A stretch of DNA of 64,000 bases from Petaurus breviceps papuanus. Lineage: Eukaryota > Chordata > Mammalia > Diprotodontia > Petauridae. Below, piece by piece: positions 11,771 through 23,290 of this stretch. The notes beneath the pieces were generated by a model that worked only from the letters and a program-made list of their open reading frames with translations, was not told the origin of the DNA and did no database searches. The stretch covers positions 7,687,381-7,751,380 of the forward strand of contig JAMXIF010000031.1 of NCBI GenBank assembly GCA_028583685.1. The letters run 5' to 3'. Numbering within the stretch: position 1 is the first letter of the stretch; each line of letters starts with the position of its first letter. A program made the translations under genes and the position numbers.

Positions 11771-13489
11771 AGGTTGTTTCTTCTTTCCCCTAAACGATCA
11801 CAATCACAAGTGAATATAAACTTATTGCATCCATTCTCCCATTACCTGTCTATGCTCATATCTGGAAAGTGGAAAACACTGGAAAATCACAGACAAAAGG
11901 GGCTGTCTGAGAAGAGCATTTCCCAGCATTGACCCGCTCTCAAATGCTAAAGAACCTGATCTGCATTTCTATTCTGTCCAGCTTGTATGTGGAAGTAACG
12001 CCCAACGGTCCCGGACTCGATGAGCCTCAGGGAGAATGGCCTGTGTCTCAGAGACACTCTAACTCAGTATGAATGGAGTCTGCATCCAGAGGACTGGGGT
12101 GAAGGTCAAAGCCCCCAGCACCACTGCAGGTGGTTCATTTCCTCTCCCCCAAAACATATCTGTACCTCTGAGGTGATACCCACTCCAGACTAACTAAGAA
12201 CTTACCAGTTGATTTGCTTTTATGTAAGACCTTAGAAAAGACTTCCTTTCCTTTCTCTTTTTTCTTTTACTTTTCATTCCAGTCAAAATTTTCTGATGGA
12301 ATTTCTTTTCATTAAAGAACCAAAGAAATACCAGCCTGGATGAGCCCTGTGGCTCATCCTGTCCATTGGTCAGCTCTTAAGAGTGATGCAAAGGGTCCCT
12401 TTGTAAAGAGGTCATAGATATTAGGGTTTAATTTTTAAAATACTGTCAGGGAGTCAGGCAAGAAAAGGCTGGATGTATTCCATTTGTGTTCTGGTTAAAG
12501 CCCAATACCTCGATGATCTCATTGCATTTTGATTTAAAGTTAACAATTCTGCCAGTGGATGAATCCTTATTACACAGTGAAGGGGTGTAGGGTTGGGGGT
12601 GGAGGGAAGAATGTCTTTGTGCAGGACAGAGGCAGGAAGAGTCCCCAACCCTAAGATCCCCCAGCCGTAAGGAAACAAAAACACTGGGTTAAAGAATGAG
12701 GGTCATGAAAGCCCACTGGAGTCATAAGCCAGCCCAACCTTACTCCTAGGGCGTCCCCATAACCATGTACTTTGTGCCCTCCACTGCAGAGTGCACATCC
12801 ACAGAAAAGTTAAACAGACCTCTCCACACAGGTGAGAAAATCTATTAGAGACAAATCAAATGTTAGACCTTGTTGCCTTTTCTCAATAAGATTTGCAGCT
12901 CTCTGTCCCTTCCCCCCACAGGGCTATTTCATCCATACTTTTTTTTTTTAAATGCTTCCTAGTCAAACTTGAATATGCAATGAAGCTCCAGAGCTTTGTG
13001 GCGGAAATATAATTAAACTGGTGAAAGATGTAAAAGATGAAGAAAGGGGATGACATCAGGCCGATTTCACAGTTGGCACTCGGATGGCTGGGCCCAAGCC
13101 TTGCTCTTGCCATGCAACACAGATCAAAGTGCCCTACCACTGCTAAAAAGGCAAAAGGGGACTTAAGTATGCTAATCCCCAGGACAAATATATTTTAATC
13201 TTGTTAGAATACAAGTTAATGCTGCAGCTCAGTGGCTGAACTTTGTCAGACTGTAGAGATCCATCTTTACTTTAGCTAGGAATGAGGCAGACCTCCTGGC
13301 GTATTCATACTTCATAAAAGTAAATTTACAAAATGAACCCCTCGACAGTCCCGCATTACCCCCACCTTCCACTGTCTTTGAAAGGAGGGGAGGCATTTCA
13401 AAGGTTCCCAGGATGGTAAGGGCCTAGTCTTACCACAACCTACCCCCTCCCCTAGCCACTGCCTCCTCTGCTTAGTAAATCAAGGGTCG

Positions 13490-13790
13490 GGAAAGGAACT
13501 TTTCTTAATTTGGGGAAAGAAGCAGGGAAACTGAAATTAATTAAAAGATTCTCCAAAGCAATCTGTTCCCCTTTAGGCCTAAGGTTTGACAGCCAAGCCA
13601 ATTCCTTTTTATCAGCGCCCTCACTTTAATTTTTACAATGCCAATTTTCATTACTATTAATTATTTGTTGGGCGCCAACAGTGCATTTGGCCCCATTCTG
13701 ATGTGCATGATTCGTTCAGACGCTTGCTGCTTAAAGTTTCATCTCCCCCATATAAAATTACATCTTCCATAAAATAACTCCCAACTCATA
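13490..13790. promoter_or_regulatory. Candidate conserved non-coding element
   Basis: The block has AAATTAATTAAAAG, TTTCATTACTATTAATTATT and GATGTGCATGATTCG in unique, non-repetitive sequence. The clustered homeodomain-like cores suggest an enhancer. This is pattern recognition only. Confidence 0.3.
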
Positions 13791-14544
13791 GATACAGCAA
13801 TACATTATGATGGGCAAAATTATTTGTGTGTGTGCATAAACAGACATTACTTGTTATAGGTAATAGATACAATACTTGTATGTGTGAATTATCGATGTAT
13901 GCCTGTGTACCTATCTCTTTTATGTATGTACATACATATCTCTATATCGTGGCTTCCCTGTAAGGTTACACAAGGTTAAACCACACGGTGAGAGCCTGCC
14001 TGTTAAATATTGCTGATGGCAGCTATCTAAAAGGCAATTTCTGTATTTCTGTTTGTGTGTGTTAGAATTCCCACTGCCTCAGGCATAATACCTGACTCCA
14101 AGCAAAGTATGCATTACATCCCTTCATTCTAAAGATCATCCTTCACTCTTCTTGAACCCAGTCCCTGTAGAAACATGTGGTTCATAGACTTCAGCAGGGA
14201 AGGCCAATGCATAGCTTTCTTCAGAGACTAATACTAAATCATTGAGGTGATTGGCAAGGCTCACTGGTAAAGCCAATAGCCTTTTACCCTCCTTTCAGAG
14301 CTCTCCAGCAACATGAGCTTCAAGGGATCGCTTTAAAGTCTGTCAGGGTGTCTGACAGGCCCTAGTTTTCAGGGGTTAGGAATGGCTCTTCCCTTCCATA
14401 GTGTGATTTTATTAATACAAGCAGGGACAATGATAATTGATGTAAATAAACAAATCTTAGCTCCCAAAATTTCAGAGGAGTCAAGCTTTGTGAGCAGAAG
14501 TAGACTTTTCCTGCTTTGTCCTCCAAGTTTAAATTGCTAGATAT

Positions 14545-14745
14545 CACTACTGGAAAGAACACCAGACTGGGAGTCAAAGGTCCTGGGTTCGAATGTAGAG
14601 GGCATGATGGAGAAATGGCTCAGCCTCTCTGAACTTGCTTCCCCTTCTGTAAAAATGGAGGTAATAACACTTTATACTGTTGCAAGAATCAAGTGGAAAA
14701 ACATTTGTGGATGCATTATCTGAATCATCGAAAAAAATGTAAGGC
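14545..14745 (+). repeat. MIR SINE
   Basis: It shows the MIR order: a head with CTGGGAGTCA, then TCCTGGGTTCGAAT (degraded B box), CTCAGCCTCTCTGAAC, and TCTGTAAAAATGGAGGTAATAA. Diverged, sense orientation. Confidence 0.8.
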
Positions 14746-14789
14746 AATTTAGTAATATTCCTTATGTTGTATTAACCATGTTAAATATG

Positions 14790-15605
14790 ACGACAACTTC
14801 CTTCAGCTGCTTCCCATGTGCAACTTGTTGTTGCAGCAGCCTCCTAATTGGTTTCCTTCCTGCCCATGTTTCCCCTTTCTAAGCCTTCTTCTGCATAGCC
14901 ACCAAAGTGATTTTCCCAACAGGTCTGACCTCTCACTCCCAGGCTCAAAAACCTCTCCTGACTCTCTATTGCCTCTAGAATAAAATAGCTACACTCCCTT
15001 GCTCGGCATCTATGGCCACTTACCACTTGGCTTCATTCTACCTTTTGGGGCTTATTACGCAGTCTTCTTTTTCATACATTCTACTTTCTAGCCAACCTGG
15101 CCCAAGTTGGTCTGTACAAAACCCTCCACCTTCTACCTTCAGGCCTTTGTATAGACCAGGGGTGGGGAACCTGCAGCCTTGAGTTCTCAAGTTTTGCCCT
15201 TTAACTGAATCCAGACTTCATAGAACAAATCCCCTTAATAAAAGGATTTGTTCAGTAAAACCTGGACTCAGTTAAAAAGTGGCACCCAAAGACCTAGAGG
15301 GCCACATGTGGTTGCAGGTTCCCCACCCCTACTATTTGCCCTGCCTGGAATGCACTGCCTCTCTTTAGAATTCCATCATGCTATATCTCCTACATAAGGC
15401 CCTGTTCTGATCCCCCAGTTACTAGTATGCCCCCAGTTACTTTGTGTTTATATTGTACATATCTGATTTTATATTTACTTATATGTGTATATGTTGTTTC
15501 CTTTAAAAGACTTCAAGATCCTTGAGGGGAGGGACCATTCTGCTTTTGTTCTTTCCACCCAGGAACATAGTTCACATAGTAGGTGACTAATAAATGCTTG
15601 ATTGA
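14790..15605 (+). mobile_element. L2 LINE 3' end, interrupted by a hAT element
   Basis: It follows the 3' part of L2: CCTCCTAATTGGTTTCC, CCAAAGTGATTTTCC, CTCTATTGCCTCTAGAATAA, then the coding tail around CAGGCCTTTGTATAG. After the insertion comes CTGCCTGGAATGCACTGCC and the 3' tail ending near AATAAATGCTTGATTGATTG. It is 5' truncated and decayed. The hAT element at 15157-15331 splits it inside the FCL/CLEW coding region. Confidence 0.85.
15157..15331 (+). mobile_element. hAT-like MITE with long terminal inverted repeats
   Basis: The ends CAGGGGTGGGGAACCTGCAG and GGTTGCAGGTTCCCCACCCC are inverted copies. The interior is also partly palindromic around CCTTAATAAAAGG. It is inserted in an L2. 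The flanking 8-mers (GTATAGAC and CTATTTGC) match only weakly, so the target duplication has decayed. Confidence 0.8.
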
Positions 15606-15663
15606 TTGCTACAAAAATGTAAAATGTTATTCAACATTATATTAATAGAGCTGCCTTACATTG

Positions 15664-15920
15664 GAAGGAGCTAGGTGGCACCATAGTACAAAGTGCTGGA
15701 TGTGGAGTCAGGAAGACAGTTCCAATCCAGCCTCAGATATTTCCTAGCTGTGTGACCCTGGGCAAGTCACTTAACCTGTCTGCCTCAGTTCCCTCATCAG
15801 TAAAATGGGAATAATAATGGCACCTACCTCCCACAGTTGTCATGAGGATGAAATGAGATAATAATTATAAAATTCTTAGCACAATGCCCAGCGCATAATA
15901 AGTGTTACATAAATGTTAAT
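15664..15920 (+). repeat. Marsupial-type tRNA-headed CORE-SINE
   Basis: It starts near GGAGCTAGGTGGCACCATAG, continues GGAGTCAGGAAGACAG, GCTGTGTGACCCTGGGCAAG and the AAAATGGGAATAATAATGGC core, and ends in an L2-like tail with AGTGTTACATAAATG. Near full length. Confidence 0.85.
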
Positions 15921-15934
15921 TTTTATTATGTTAA

Positions 15935-16270
15935 TAATCGTGTTTTGAGAATTACTGTTTTGTAGTGTAGTTTGAGAGCTGATACTTCCTGACCCCCTTT
16001 TCCCCACTTTTTTCCCTTTTATTTCCCTTGAGATGCTTGACCTTTTAGGTCTCTGTATGAATTTCATTATTATCTTTTCTAGTTCTATAAAGCAATTTTT
16101 TGATTGGTATGGCATTGAAAAAAATAAATTAATTTGAGTAGCAGTGTCTTTTTTTATTATATTGGCTCCTACCTAGGAGCAATTAATATTTCTCCAATTA
16201 TTTAGGTCTTTATTTCTATAAACAGTGGTTTGTAGTTGTATTGATATAGTTCTTTTGTGTATCTTGGAAT
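15935..16270 (-). mobile_element. L1 ORF2 fragment, antisense
   Basis: The + strand reads like the antisense of mammalian L1 ORF2: TTGATTGGTATGGCATTGAA, then a block with AATTTGAGTAGCAGTGTC, CCTAGGAGCAATTAATATTT, and AGTGGTTTGTAGTTGTATTG. It lacks both ends of an L1 and is a decayed internal fragment. Confidence 0.75.
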
Positions 16271-17080
16271 AATCATCATGTTAATTACGGAGCTCCCACC
16301 AATCATTTCTCTTGAAAGGTAAATAATAGTGTGACACTTCTATTTGGATTGTCAAGTTACCATCATATTTAGTTTGTTAAAATTTCCCAATCATGTTATT
16401 CTTTAAAAACCCAAGGTTTCATCAGTGTGGGTTCTCTTTCCCCTGGATACAGACCTAAATCTTTCTGTGGCTTAGTAGATAACTTTGCTGAGTTGCTGTG
16501 ATTAAAATATTAATCAGCTTTCAGCCAATCTGGTGAGAATCCTCCCTGAACCTAGGTAGGCTGGCCCTATAATGGATATGTTTCCATAAAGAAAGCCATT
16601 CCAACTTGGTAACATGTTCCAGAGCTCATATTTGTTTGTATTGTTTCCATCAACTCAAGGTCATCTTGGCTTCACCATAAGACATCAGAATGTGCCCAAT
16701 TAGATATTCAATTACATCATTACTGAAGGAATGACCATATTAAACTTCTGCCTTTTAGGCAACCTTCCAAACTACTTTGGGGAGATTTTGTCTGGGGGTA
16801 TTTTGTATTTTTTTTAGATTGATGGAGGGTGGGACCATGTCACATTGACACAATGTCCTCTACTGTGGTTTTGTTCTGTGAACCAATTGCTGCAGATAAA
16901 TCTTATTTCTATAACAAGACTGAAGTTTTGGAAGAGACAAACTTCTTTATGCTCCATTGGCAACACAGTGTGCTAGAGAGATAACGAATGGTCAAGAAAT
17001 AGTAGTTGATATAATATACCTTTGGCATGGTTTACAGTTTAATTTTTAATTCTTAGTCATCAGAAATTATTCTATTCATC
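16271..17080. other. Unassigned intergenic sequence
   Basis: Nothing is recognised except short AT-rich runs. It may hold older repeat remnants too diverged to name. Confidence 0.4.
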
Positions 17081-17084
17081 GTCA

Positions 17085-17310
17085 AGTGCTTAGAATAGTG
17101 TGTTACACATCAAAGATGATTAATAAATGTTTCCTGAACTGATAAATTGAGGACGATATGGAAGAGTCAGTGGGCACAGTCAATTTAATTCAACATGCAT
17201 TTATTAGACACCTACTACATGCCAAGGGCTGTGCTGGTTGCTAGGGATACAGAGACAAAAATGAACATAGTCCTTGCTTTCAAAGAGCTTACATTCTACT
17301 TAGGATAAAG
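17085..17310 (+). repeat. LINE (L2/L3-like) tail fragments
   Basis: The segment 17085-17150 looks like an L2 3' tail (GTGCTTAGAATAG, then TTAATAAATG). The segment 17180-17310 has the common mammalian repeat motif CATTTATTAGACACCTACTA, a GTGCTGG block and AAGAGCTTACATTCTAC. Family assignment is approximate. Confidence 0.5.
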
Positions 17311-17795
17311 TCTGTTGTCAGTAGTGTTTTGTGTATAAAGGGATAGCCCCATGATCAGCTTATACAAACTCAGCCTGAGCACAACTGGGAGACTTGCCTT
17401 CCCTTTGTGGGATATAGCTTTAGTCTGTCCTGAATAAGGACTAGGTCACAACAACTTCCAGGACTGTGGGTCCTATTCCAACTCCAGCTCCTCCAGAGGA
17501 CATGATGAGATGTGTTGCTGGTTGCTGTGAAATTGTGAGGTAGGTCAAAGAAGCTGAAGGTTGGTGTCCTCTGCCCCCTCTGGGCTCCTAGATTCCCCAA
17601 CTTTCCCTCCCTTCTGGGCCAGCCCCTCCTTCCACATTCTGGGTTATTTTTGGTTGTTGTTGCAGCTTCCCTTAAGCATAGAAGAAAGTGATCTTGACAA
17701 ACTCATTCCCACTGAAAGGACTGAATGCTTTTAACACCAAAGGAGTGTTTGTATTTCAGAAGAGGCCCAAGAGAAAGGAATAGTAGTTAACTTAC

Positions 17796-17970
17796 AGTGC
17801 TGTGTAGTGGGAAGGAATGCTGGGTTTTGAATCCCAATTCTGTTAGTTAATACCTTTGTGACTGTGGGTAGGTCACTTAACCTATCTGTGCCTCATACTC
17901 TCATCTGTAAAAATAAGGAGATTGGGTTAGATGACTTCTACGATTTTATTTAACTCTATACCTATGAACC
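17796..17970 (+). repeat. MIR SINE
   Basis: It contains GGGTTTTGAATCCCAATTC, a GTGACTGTGGGTAGGTCACTT block, CTCATCTGTAAAAATAAGG and a GGTTAGATGACTTCTACG tail, in the MIR order. Confidence 0.8.
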
Positions 17971-18076
17971 TATGAATAGGGAGTTTCAGGAACCACAGGG
18001 GAGAGATTTAGGAAGGTAGGAAATGCCTTGCTGGCACACCTTGAATCATTCTCCATCAGCCCTACAAAAGTATTAC

Positions 18077-18244
18077 CAGGGGTGGGTAAAAATATGATAT
18101 GATATAATACAAAACACGTGTGTGTATGTGTATGTATACATATAAACACATATACAATTATATAATCCTTAATAAATATATATAATCAGTCAAAAGGCTG
18201 TACCCAAGGACTCTTGGCCTTGGGCTACAGGTTCCCCACCCCTA
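18077..18244 (+). mobile_element. hAT-like MITE, same family as 15157-15331
   Basis: The right end GGGCTACAGGTTCCCCACCC and the left end CAGGGGTGGGTA match the copy at 15157-15331. The interior is largely replaced by a TATG/TA-type simple repeat (about 18095-18180). Confidence 0.65.
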
Positions 18245-19235
18245 CTAAACCCACCCAGTTGCTGGCCAAGGGTGAGGATTATCTTTCTGTCCCTTGACAT
18301 TTCACCCTTATGGTCTACTCTTGCCACCATCCTCCTGATTCCCCCTCCCCCAGTCCCTCAACATTGTCACACAGACTGGAGTAGACAAGAATTGCTACCT
18401 AAGGATCTTGCCCAAGTAGCCATTGCTGCATAGAGTATTCTCTCTTTTGGAAAACTGTATACCTGATAATTAAGAAGGGACAAAGGCAATTGTTTCTGGC
18501 ATATTTGTTTAAAGGGACAATTTTGATAACCCTTTTTAAGAAGAAGTTTAAGGTGTTTTTTTTTCCATTTCTCAAATACCAGTGTCCCCAATTGGTGAAG
18601 GCATGCCAAATGGATACCTTAAAATACTTTCACTCTATAAGGTGAAAGTGATTTGTACATGACCATTTCAATATTACCATTCTGATTCCTTGCAGCCTTT
18701 CAGTGAACTTATCCACTCTAATTCCTAAGTTTCTCTCATAATTTGTATTCCTACATTTCAGTGTTTTGGAGATGATCTCTGGAGTATTCGAAATGATCAT
18801 CCTTCACCAACTTTGCCTTTCTGAATTCCAGCTTGCTGTTTACTTCTTACATTTCTAACCTCTGTATTTCCAATTACATTTTCTGCTCTCAGTGGTGTTT
18901 ACTATACCATTGTTCTCTTCTGAATGTCAAAAGTAAGCATGCTCTTTTAAATCATTCTTAAGGCTGTTAAATCACAATGAACATAATAATAGACCTTGTA
19001 ACATCCTCTAACAGCATCTCCTGCCTAGATACTCTGCTTTTAAAAACTCTTCTTTGTTTATGGTTTCTTAGTTATTTTAGGAATCACGGGTTCTGACCCA
19101 GATCTGTTCTAACAAATTGCAAATGTCAGAATCAGAGGCTTCCTGCATTTCAGTACTGGAAGCCTCCCCAATACAACTCTCCACTTTATAGGGAATCAGG
19201 GAGGGGAATTTGGACTGATTTTCCCAGATAATTGG
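18245..19235. other. Unassigned intergenic sequence
   Basis: No gene or clear repeat is seen. Base composition is average, without long simple repeats. Confidence 0.4.
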
Positions 19236-19239
19236 AGCA

Positions 19240-19590
19240 GAAATTTTGTTTTATTGGAATGAGCACTGGACTGGGAATGAGGAACTCAAAATTCTAGTCC
19301 TTGATTCTGTTGGTTAATAACTTACAATCTTGGGTTGAAAGCTAAAAGAGAATTTAGGGGCCACTGAGCCCAGTCTCCTGATTTTAGAGGTAAAGACACT
19401 GAAGTCAGAGTTTTCCAAGATCATACAGTTTAGGATTTGAACCCAAGTTCCTTTATTCCTCCTTTCATGGTACCTACCACTTAACCAAATCATGTAATAT
19501 CTCTGGGGTCTCAGTTTTCTCATCTGTAAAATGAATCTGTGGGACTGGATGATTTCTTAGATACTTCAGTTTGGAAGCTCTATGTTTCTA
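19240..19590 (+). repeat. MIR split by an antisense CORE-SINE
   Basis: A sense MIR begins at 19240 (GAGCACTGGACTGGGAATGA) and resumes at about 19485 (CAGTTTTCTCATCTGTAAAA, GGACTGGATGATTTC). Between them, about 19330-19480, lies antisense CORE-SINE sequence (GCCACTGAGCCCAGTCTCC to GATTTGAACCCAAGTTCC). The order suggests insertion of one into the other. Confidence 0.65.
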
Positions 19591-20399
19591 GAACCCTGAT
19601 GGATGATTCAAGACTGCTGCTAAGAATAAAGGTAGTTGGTGTCTTTTGGTATTTTCATCACTTCAACTTGACCAATGGGTAGGGAGCTAGGGCAGGGCCT
19701 GTGTCATTTTTGCATCTCTCTTGATTAGCAGTGTTCATATATATATATATATGCTTTAAACAAACAAACAACAAAAAAACCCCAACAACCTTTCTTTTTT
19801 CATGAATTGAATCCACCACTGACTGCTTATATTGTACAGATAATTTCAAACCTCTCCTCCCCTTTTTGTTGTGTTGACCTGGTATTAGAGTTTCCAAGAT
19901 CTTGTAGTATCAGAAAGTCATAGTAATTGACAGAAGTTAAGATTGGTGTAAAATATTTTTTGTATGCACTATTGTCCCGACTCTAGGGGCTATCAACAAA
20001 TAGAGATGTGGGCAGACATATACATGCTCCAAAAATGATTTTGACAATGATGTGAGAGTGCAATGGAAAAACACTCAATGTCAGAGTAGCTCCCATCAAC
20101 TATTTTGTGATTTCTTATCCATCTTTGAGCCAAGGATAGAAACTATTGTTGAGATTCTATGGAGTTAGACTATAAATCAAGTTTCAAACCCAGAGTCCAA
20201 AATCACCAGAGTATAATTGCTTTTCTGTGATCTAATATTCTGGTCTTGAAAAAAAGGTTACTGTTTTCTTGTCTTGGATACTATGACAATTAGCGTTTTT
20301 GAAGTTCTCTGACAACGGAAAAGGTTCAATGGAATTGATTCATGTTTACTTTGCAAAATATAACAGATTAAAAACTTTAACCAAAAAAAAAGTGTAATA

Positions 20400-20570
20400 A
20401 TCTAGAGGAAGGAGTCCTGAATTTGGAGTCTCTACAGGACTTGGTTTCCAGCTCTACCAGTTACCAACTGTGTGATCTTGGCCAATTTTCCTTATTTACC
20501 ATATGATGAGGCAATTGGCCTGATGATCTCTGAAGTCCCTTCCAGTGCCCAGTCTATGATGAATTAGCAT
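20400..20570 (+). repeat. MIR SINE
   Basis: The MIR order is seen: GAAGGAGTCCTGAATTTGGA, CCAACTGTGTGATCTTGG, then CCTGATGATCTCTGAAGTCC with its CTTCCAG end. Diverged. Confidence 0.75.
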
Positions 20571-20649
20571 CATTAACATCTGAGCAAAAAATATGAATCC
20601 ATTTGGGCCTTTTTAAAATCATAAAATAATTTCTGGCATCTTATAGGTC

Positions 20650-20815
20650 TGAAGGAGAATATATTTAGAGGCAAAAGTAACATTAGAAGGCCAAACTAGT
20701 CCAACCATCTCATTTTACAGATAGGGAAACTGAGGCCCAGAGAGATGAAGTGACTTGTATGATTTGAGCCCTAGTCCTCTGACTCCAAATTCAGCACTCT
20801 TTCCTCTGTTTCCTG
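20650..20815 (-). repeat. Antisense MIR/CORE-SINE
   Basis: The + strand reads CTAGTCCAACCATCTCATTT, then a GGGAAACTGAGGCCCAGAGA block, then CCTCTGACTCCAAATTCAGC, the reverse of the MIR order. Confidence 0.8.
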
Positions 20816-23140
20816 CTGCTGCTCTCATAAATTAAAGTTTCATTGTTTCTCCCCCACCCCAAGTAACATCTCATTTTGTTTTGAGGTTTTGTACCTTTTG
20901 AAGTTTTGGTATTGACAGTCAGTCCTCCATTCTGAAAATTGTGCTTAACAAAAAATATTTCTAAGAGATGTGGGAACTCAATTTTTATCCAACATAAGTC
21001 TACAGGCTAAATCTAAGACCTGACACTCATACATGGATAAAATTCTCATGGACTCACTTGGTTGGGAACCAGAGAAAAGAGAGATTTAAATAAATAGATT
21101 TCTCTCAGTTAGCTTCTTTCCCAGTTAGAACAACTGAATAATATTAATATTTTTAGATAAATCAGGTCTAAGTATTTTGATAAGGTATCAGTGTCTTTCA
21201 CATATACAGGAACAAATTAAGCAACTGGAGAGTCTGGAGTACTTAGGAATTTGGTCATCCCTTCATACTTTGAGCAATGAATACATAAATCAAATGTCAA
21301 TTAAAGCAATAAATCATTAATCAAATTTAACATGGAAAGGTAAGGAAGGTCTGATTTGAGTTCTAATATGAGACATTTATAAAATGATAATGTTCAGTAT
21401 GAGAAGCCTGGGGCCCTCTTTTTTTTTCTTGGCATTCAGGGTTCATATTCCATAGGCCCTTATTCTCACCCTCTTAGTTTGTGCCCTCAAATATATATAC
21501 TAGTGCATTAATCATAATTGCAAATACAGGAATGAAAACTTCTAATTTCTCTGTAATACAATGCTGAGAGTTAGGAAGGCTAAGATAATTTATTTTGTTA
21601 GTTTGTTTACTCAGTCAATGCAGATATAAATAATAAATAGTAATATTTTCAAGAGCATGTCAGAGTGTTAGAAAAGGAGAAGTTTCAGAATTTACCAGCA
21701 TTTCTGAAAGAAAAGAGAAAGTAGAAGCCTTGAGATAATAGTCCACATAATTCAGGTCTCAAAAATAAATTTTCAAGATAACTAGGGCTTTAAGGTATAA
21801 TGACAAAATTAGGAATGAAGTTATTAACTTCAGGTATGAGAAATACATTTTTTCATGCAAATAGAAAATGTTTCTTTGGAAGTATTTCTAAAGGCAATAG
21901 GACAATTAAGGAAGTTAGATCATTAATTCAGACCCCAACATTTTGGGGACTGTAATACCTAATTTCCAAAAGGATATCTGCAACATAATTTTGACCTAAA
22001 TTAGCCAGATAATTGCCTCAGTTGTCCAAGTGAATATGTTCATACAGACAGAAACCAGCTATTCCAAAAGGAATGTTTTTTCTCCTAAAAGTTTTTCTTC
22101 ACACCTTTTAAAAATATGAATTATAATTGTTCTATCAGAAGATGTATGACCTAAAAGTTTGTGCTCCTTACCAACTGCTAAAGTATGCTTCTAGTATTTG
22201 AAAACTGATGACACCCTTTGGGGAATAGGGTGTGAATTCGACACTCAGGATGTTCTGAGCCCAGGATTGAACCCATCTTGAAGGCACAAAAAAGGGAGTT
22301 TAAGATTAAAGTTTCCCTTGATTCTTTTGTCAGGGTGGCTTCTATTCCCAACAATTGGTGTGCTGGAGAGATAAATTAAGAATTGTTCTTCCTTTTCAGT
22401 TTGTTAGACATTTGATGTTACTTTGAATGAATGTTTCCTGCGTGGGGATTTTGAGAAAAGGGATTCTTTATACAATTTCATTATAGACTTGAAGATATTC
22501 CTTGCTAGATTTGTGACTCATCCCAGGACCAGGCAAGGATGAATGGCAGGTTGTGTTCCCATAACATATCAAAGGTATTAAAACATTCCTTCCTCCCTGT
22601 CCCCCCCCAACTTAGTTTCCCTCGAACTTTACATAGATGAGTCATTCATTTGGCTCTAGAGGAAATCTAGACGGATGGTAAGAAAAATGTGAATGGAATA
22701 TGGGATGGATGATCAGGGCTCCCAAATAGCAAGTGACAGCCATTCCTAAAGGCAGAACGCTATTATACTTAAAATGGGGTCATAAAGCCAGGGTATTGGG
22801 GGCTCTATATTTAATAGAGCTTTTGGTTAGTAGGGATGCCCATCTTTACATAATCCCAAGGTCATAAAATTTACAAAATATTCTGGTATCCTTTGTCTAT
22901 GAGGGTATATCTACTTGCAAAGAAAACCCCTAATTAAAATAACCAAAATGATGACTTCTTGATACAGTGCTTTGAATGTTGTAGGACTGTAATAAATACT
23001 CATTAGATGAGTAAAGATCAGAAGGGCTTCAGAATCTTTTGTTTCTCAGTTTTCCATCAAGAGGGATGTCGGATCTGTGAGATGAACACAAATAAATGAT
23101 CTTTCCAAAAATTTATACAGAATCTCTCACCAAGCTACTG
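20816..23140. other. AT-rich intergenic sequence, unassigned
   Basis: About 2.3 kb of AT-rich DNA with no coding frame of note and no repeat family I can name. It may include decayed transposon sequence. A weak L2-like tail appears near 22970-23010. Confidence 0.4.
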
Positions 23141-23149
23141 CTATACAGT

Positions 23150-23290
23150 GCAAAGGAAAAGGGAGATGTGGCAGTGATCTAGTTAATTTGATCAATGTGC
23201 ACAGCCAAACCCCATAATCCAGGCCATAGCCTTGATCCAATTAACCAGATAATTGCCAAATCTCCACTTCCATTTGTACTGGGCAATTTC
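23150..23290. promoter_or_regulatory. Candidate conserved non-coding element
   Basis: Unique sequence with AGTTAATTTGATCAATGTGC, AATCCAGGCCATAGCC and CCAATTAACCAGATAATTG, in the middle of repeat-bearing DNA. Conservation was not tested. Confidence 0.25.

Larger units (their letters stand above)
10885..14540. other. Repeat-poor intergenic block with candidate regulatory elements
   Basis: No exon or dispersed repeat is recognised across about 3.6 kb. The most element-like parts are 11500-11770 and 13490-13790, listed separately. The rest is unremarkable unique sequence. Confidence 0.45.

Noticed and set aside
20816-23140. Possible endogenous retrovirus remnant
   Set aside because: No LTR pair, primer-binding site or recognisable protein segment could be identified, so it was left as unassigned.
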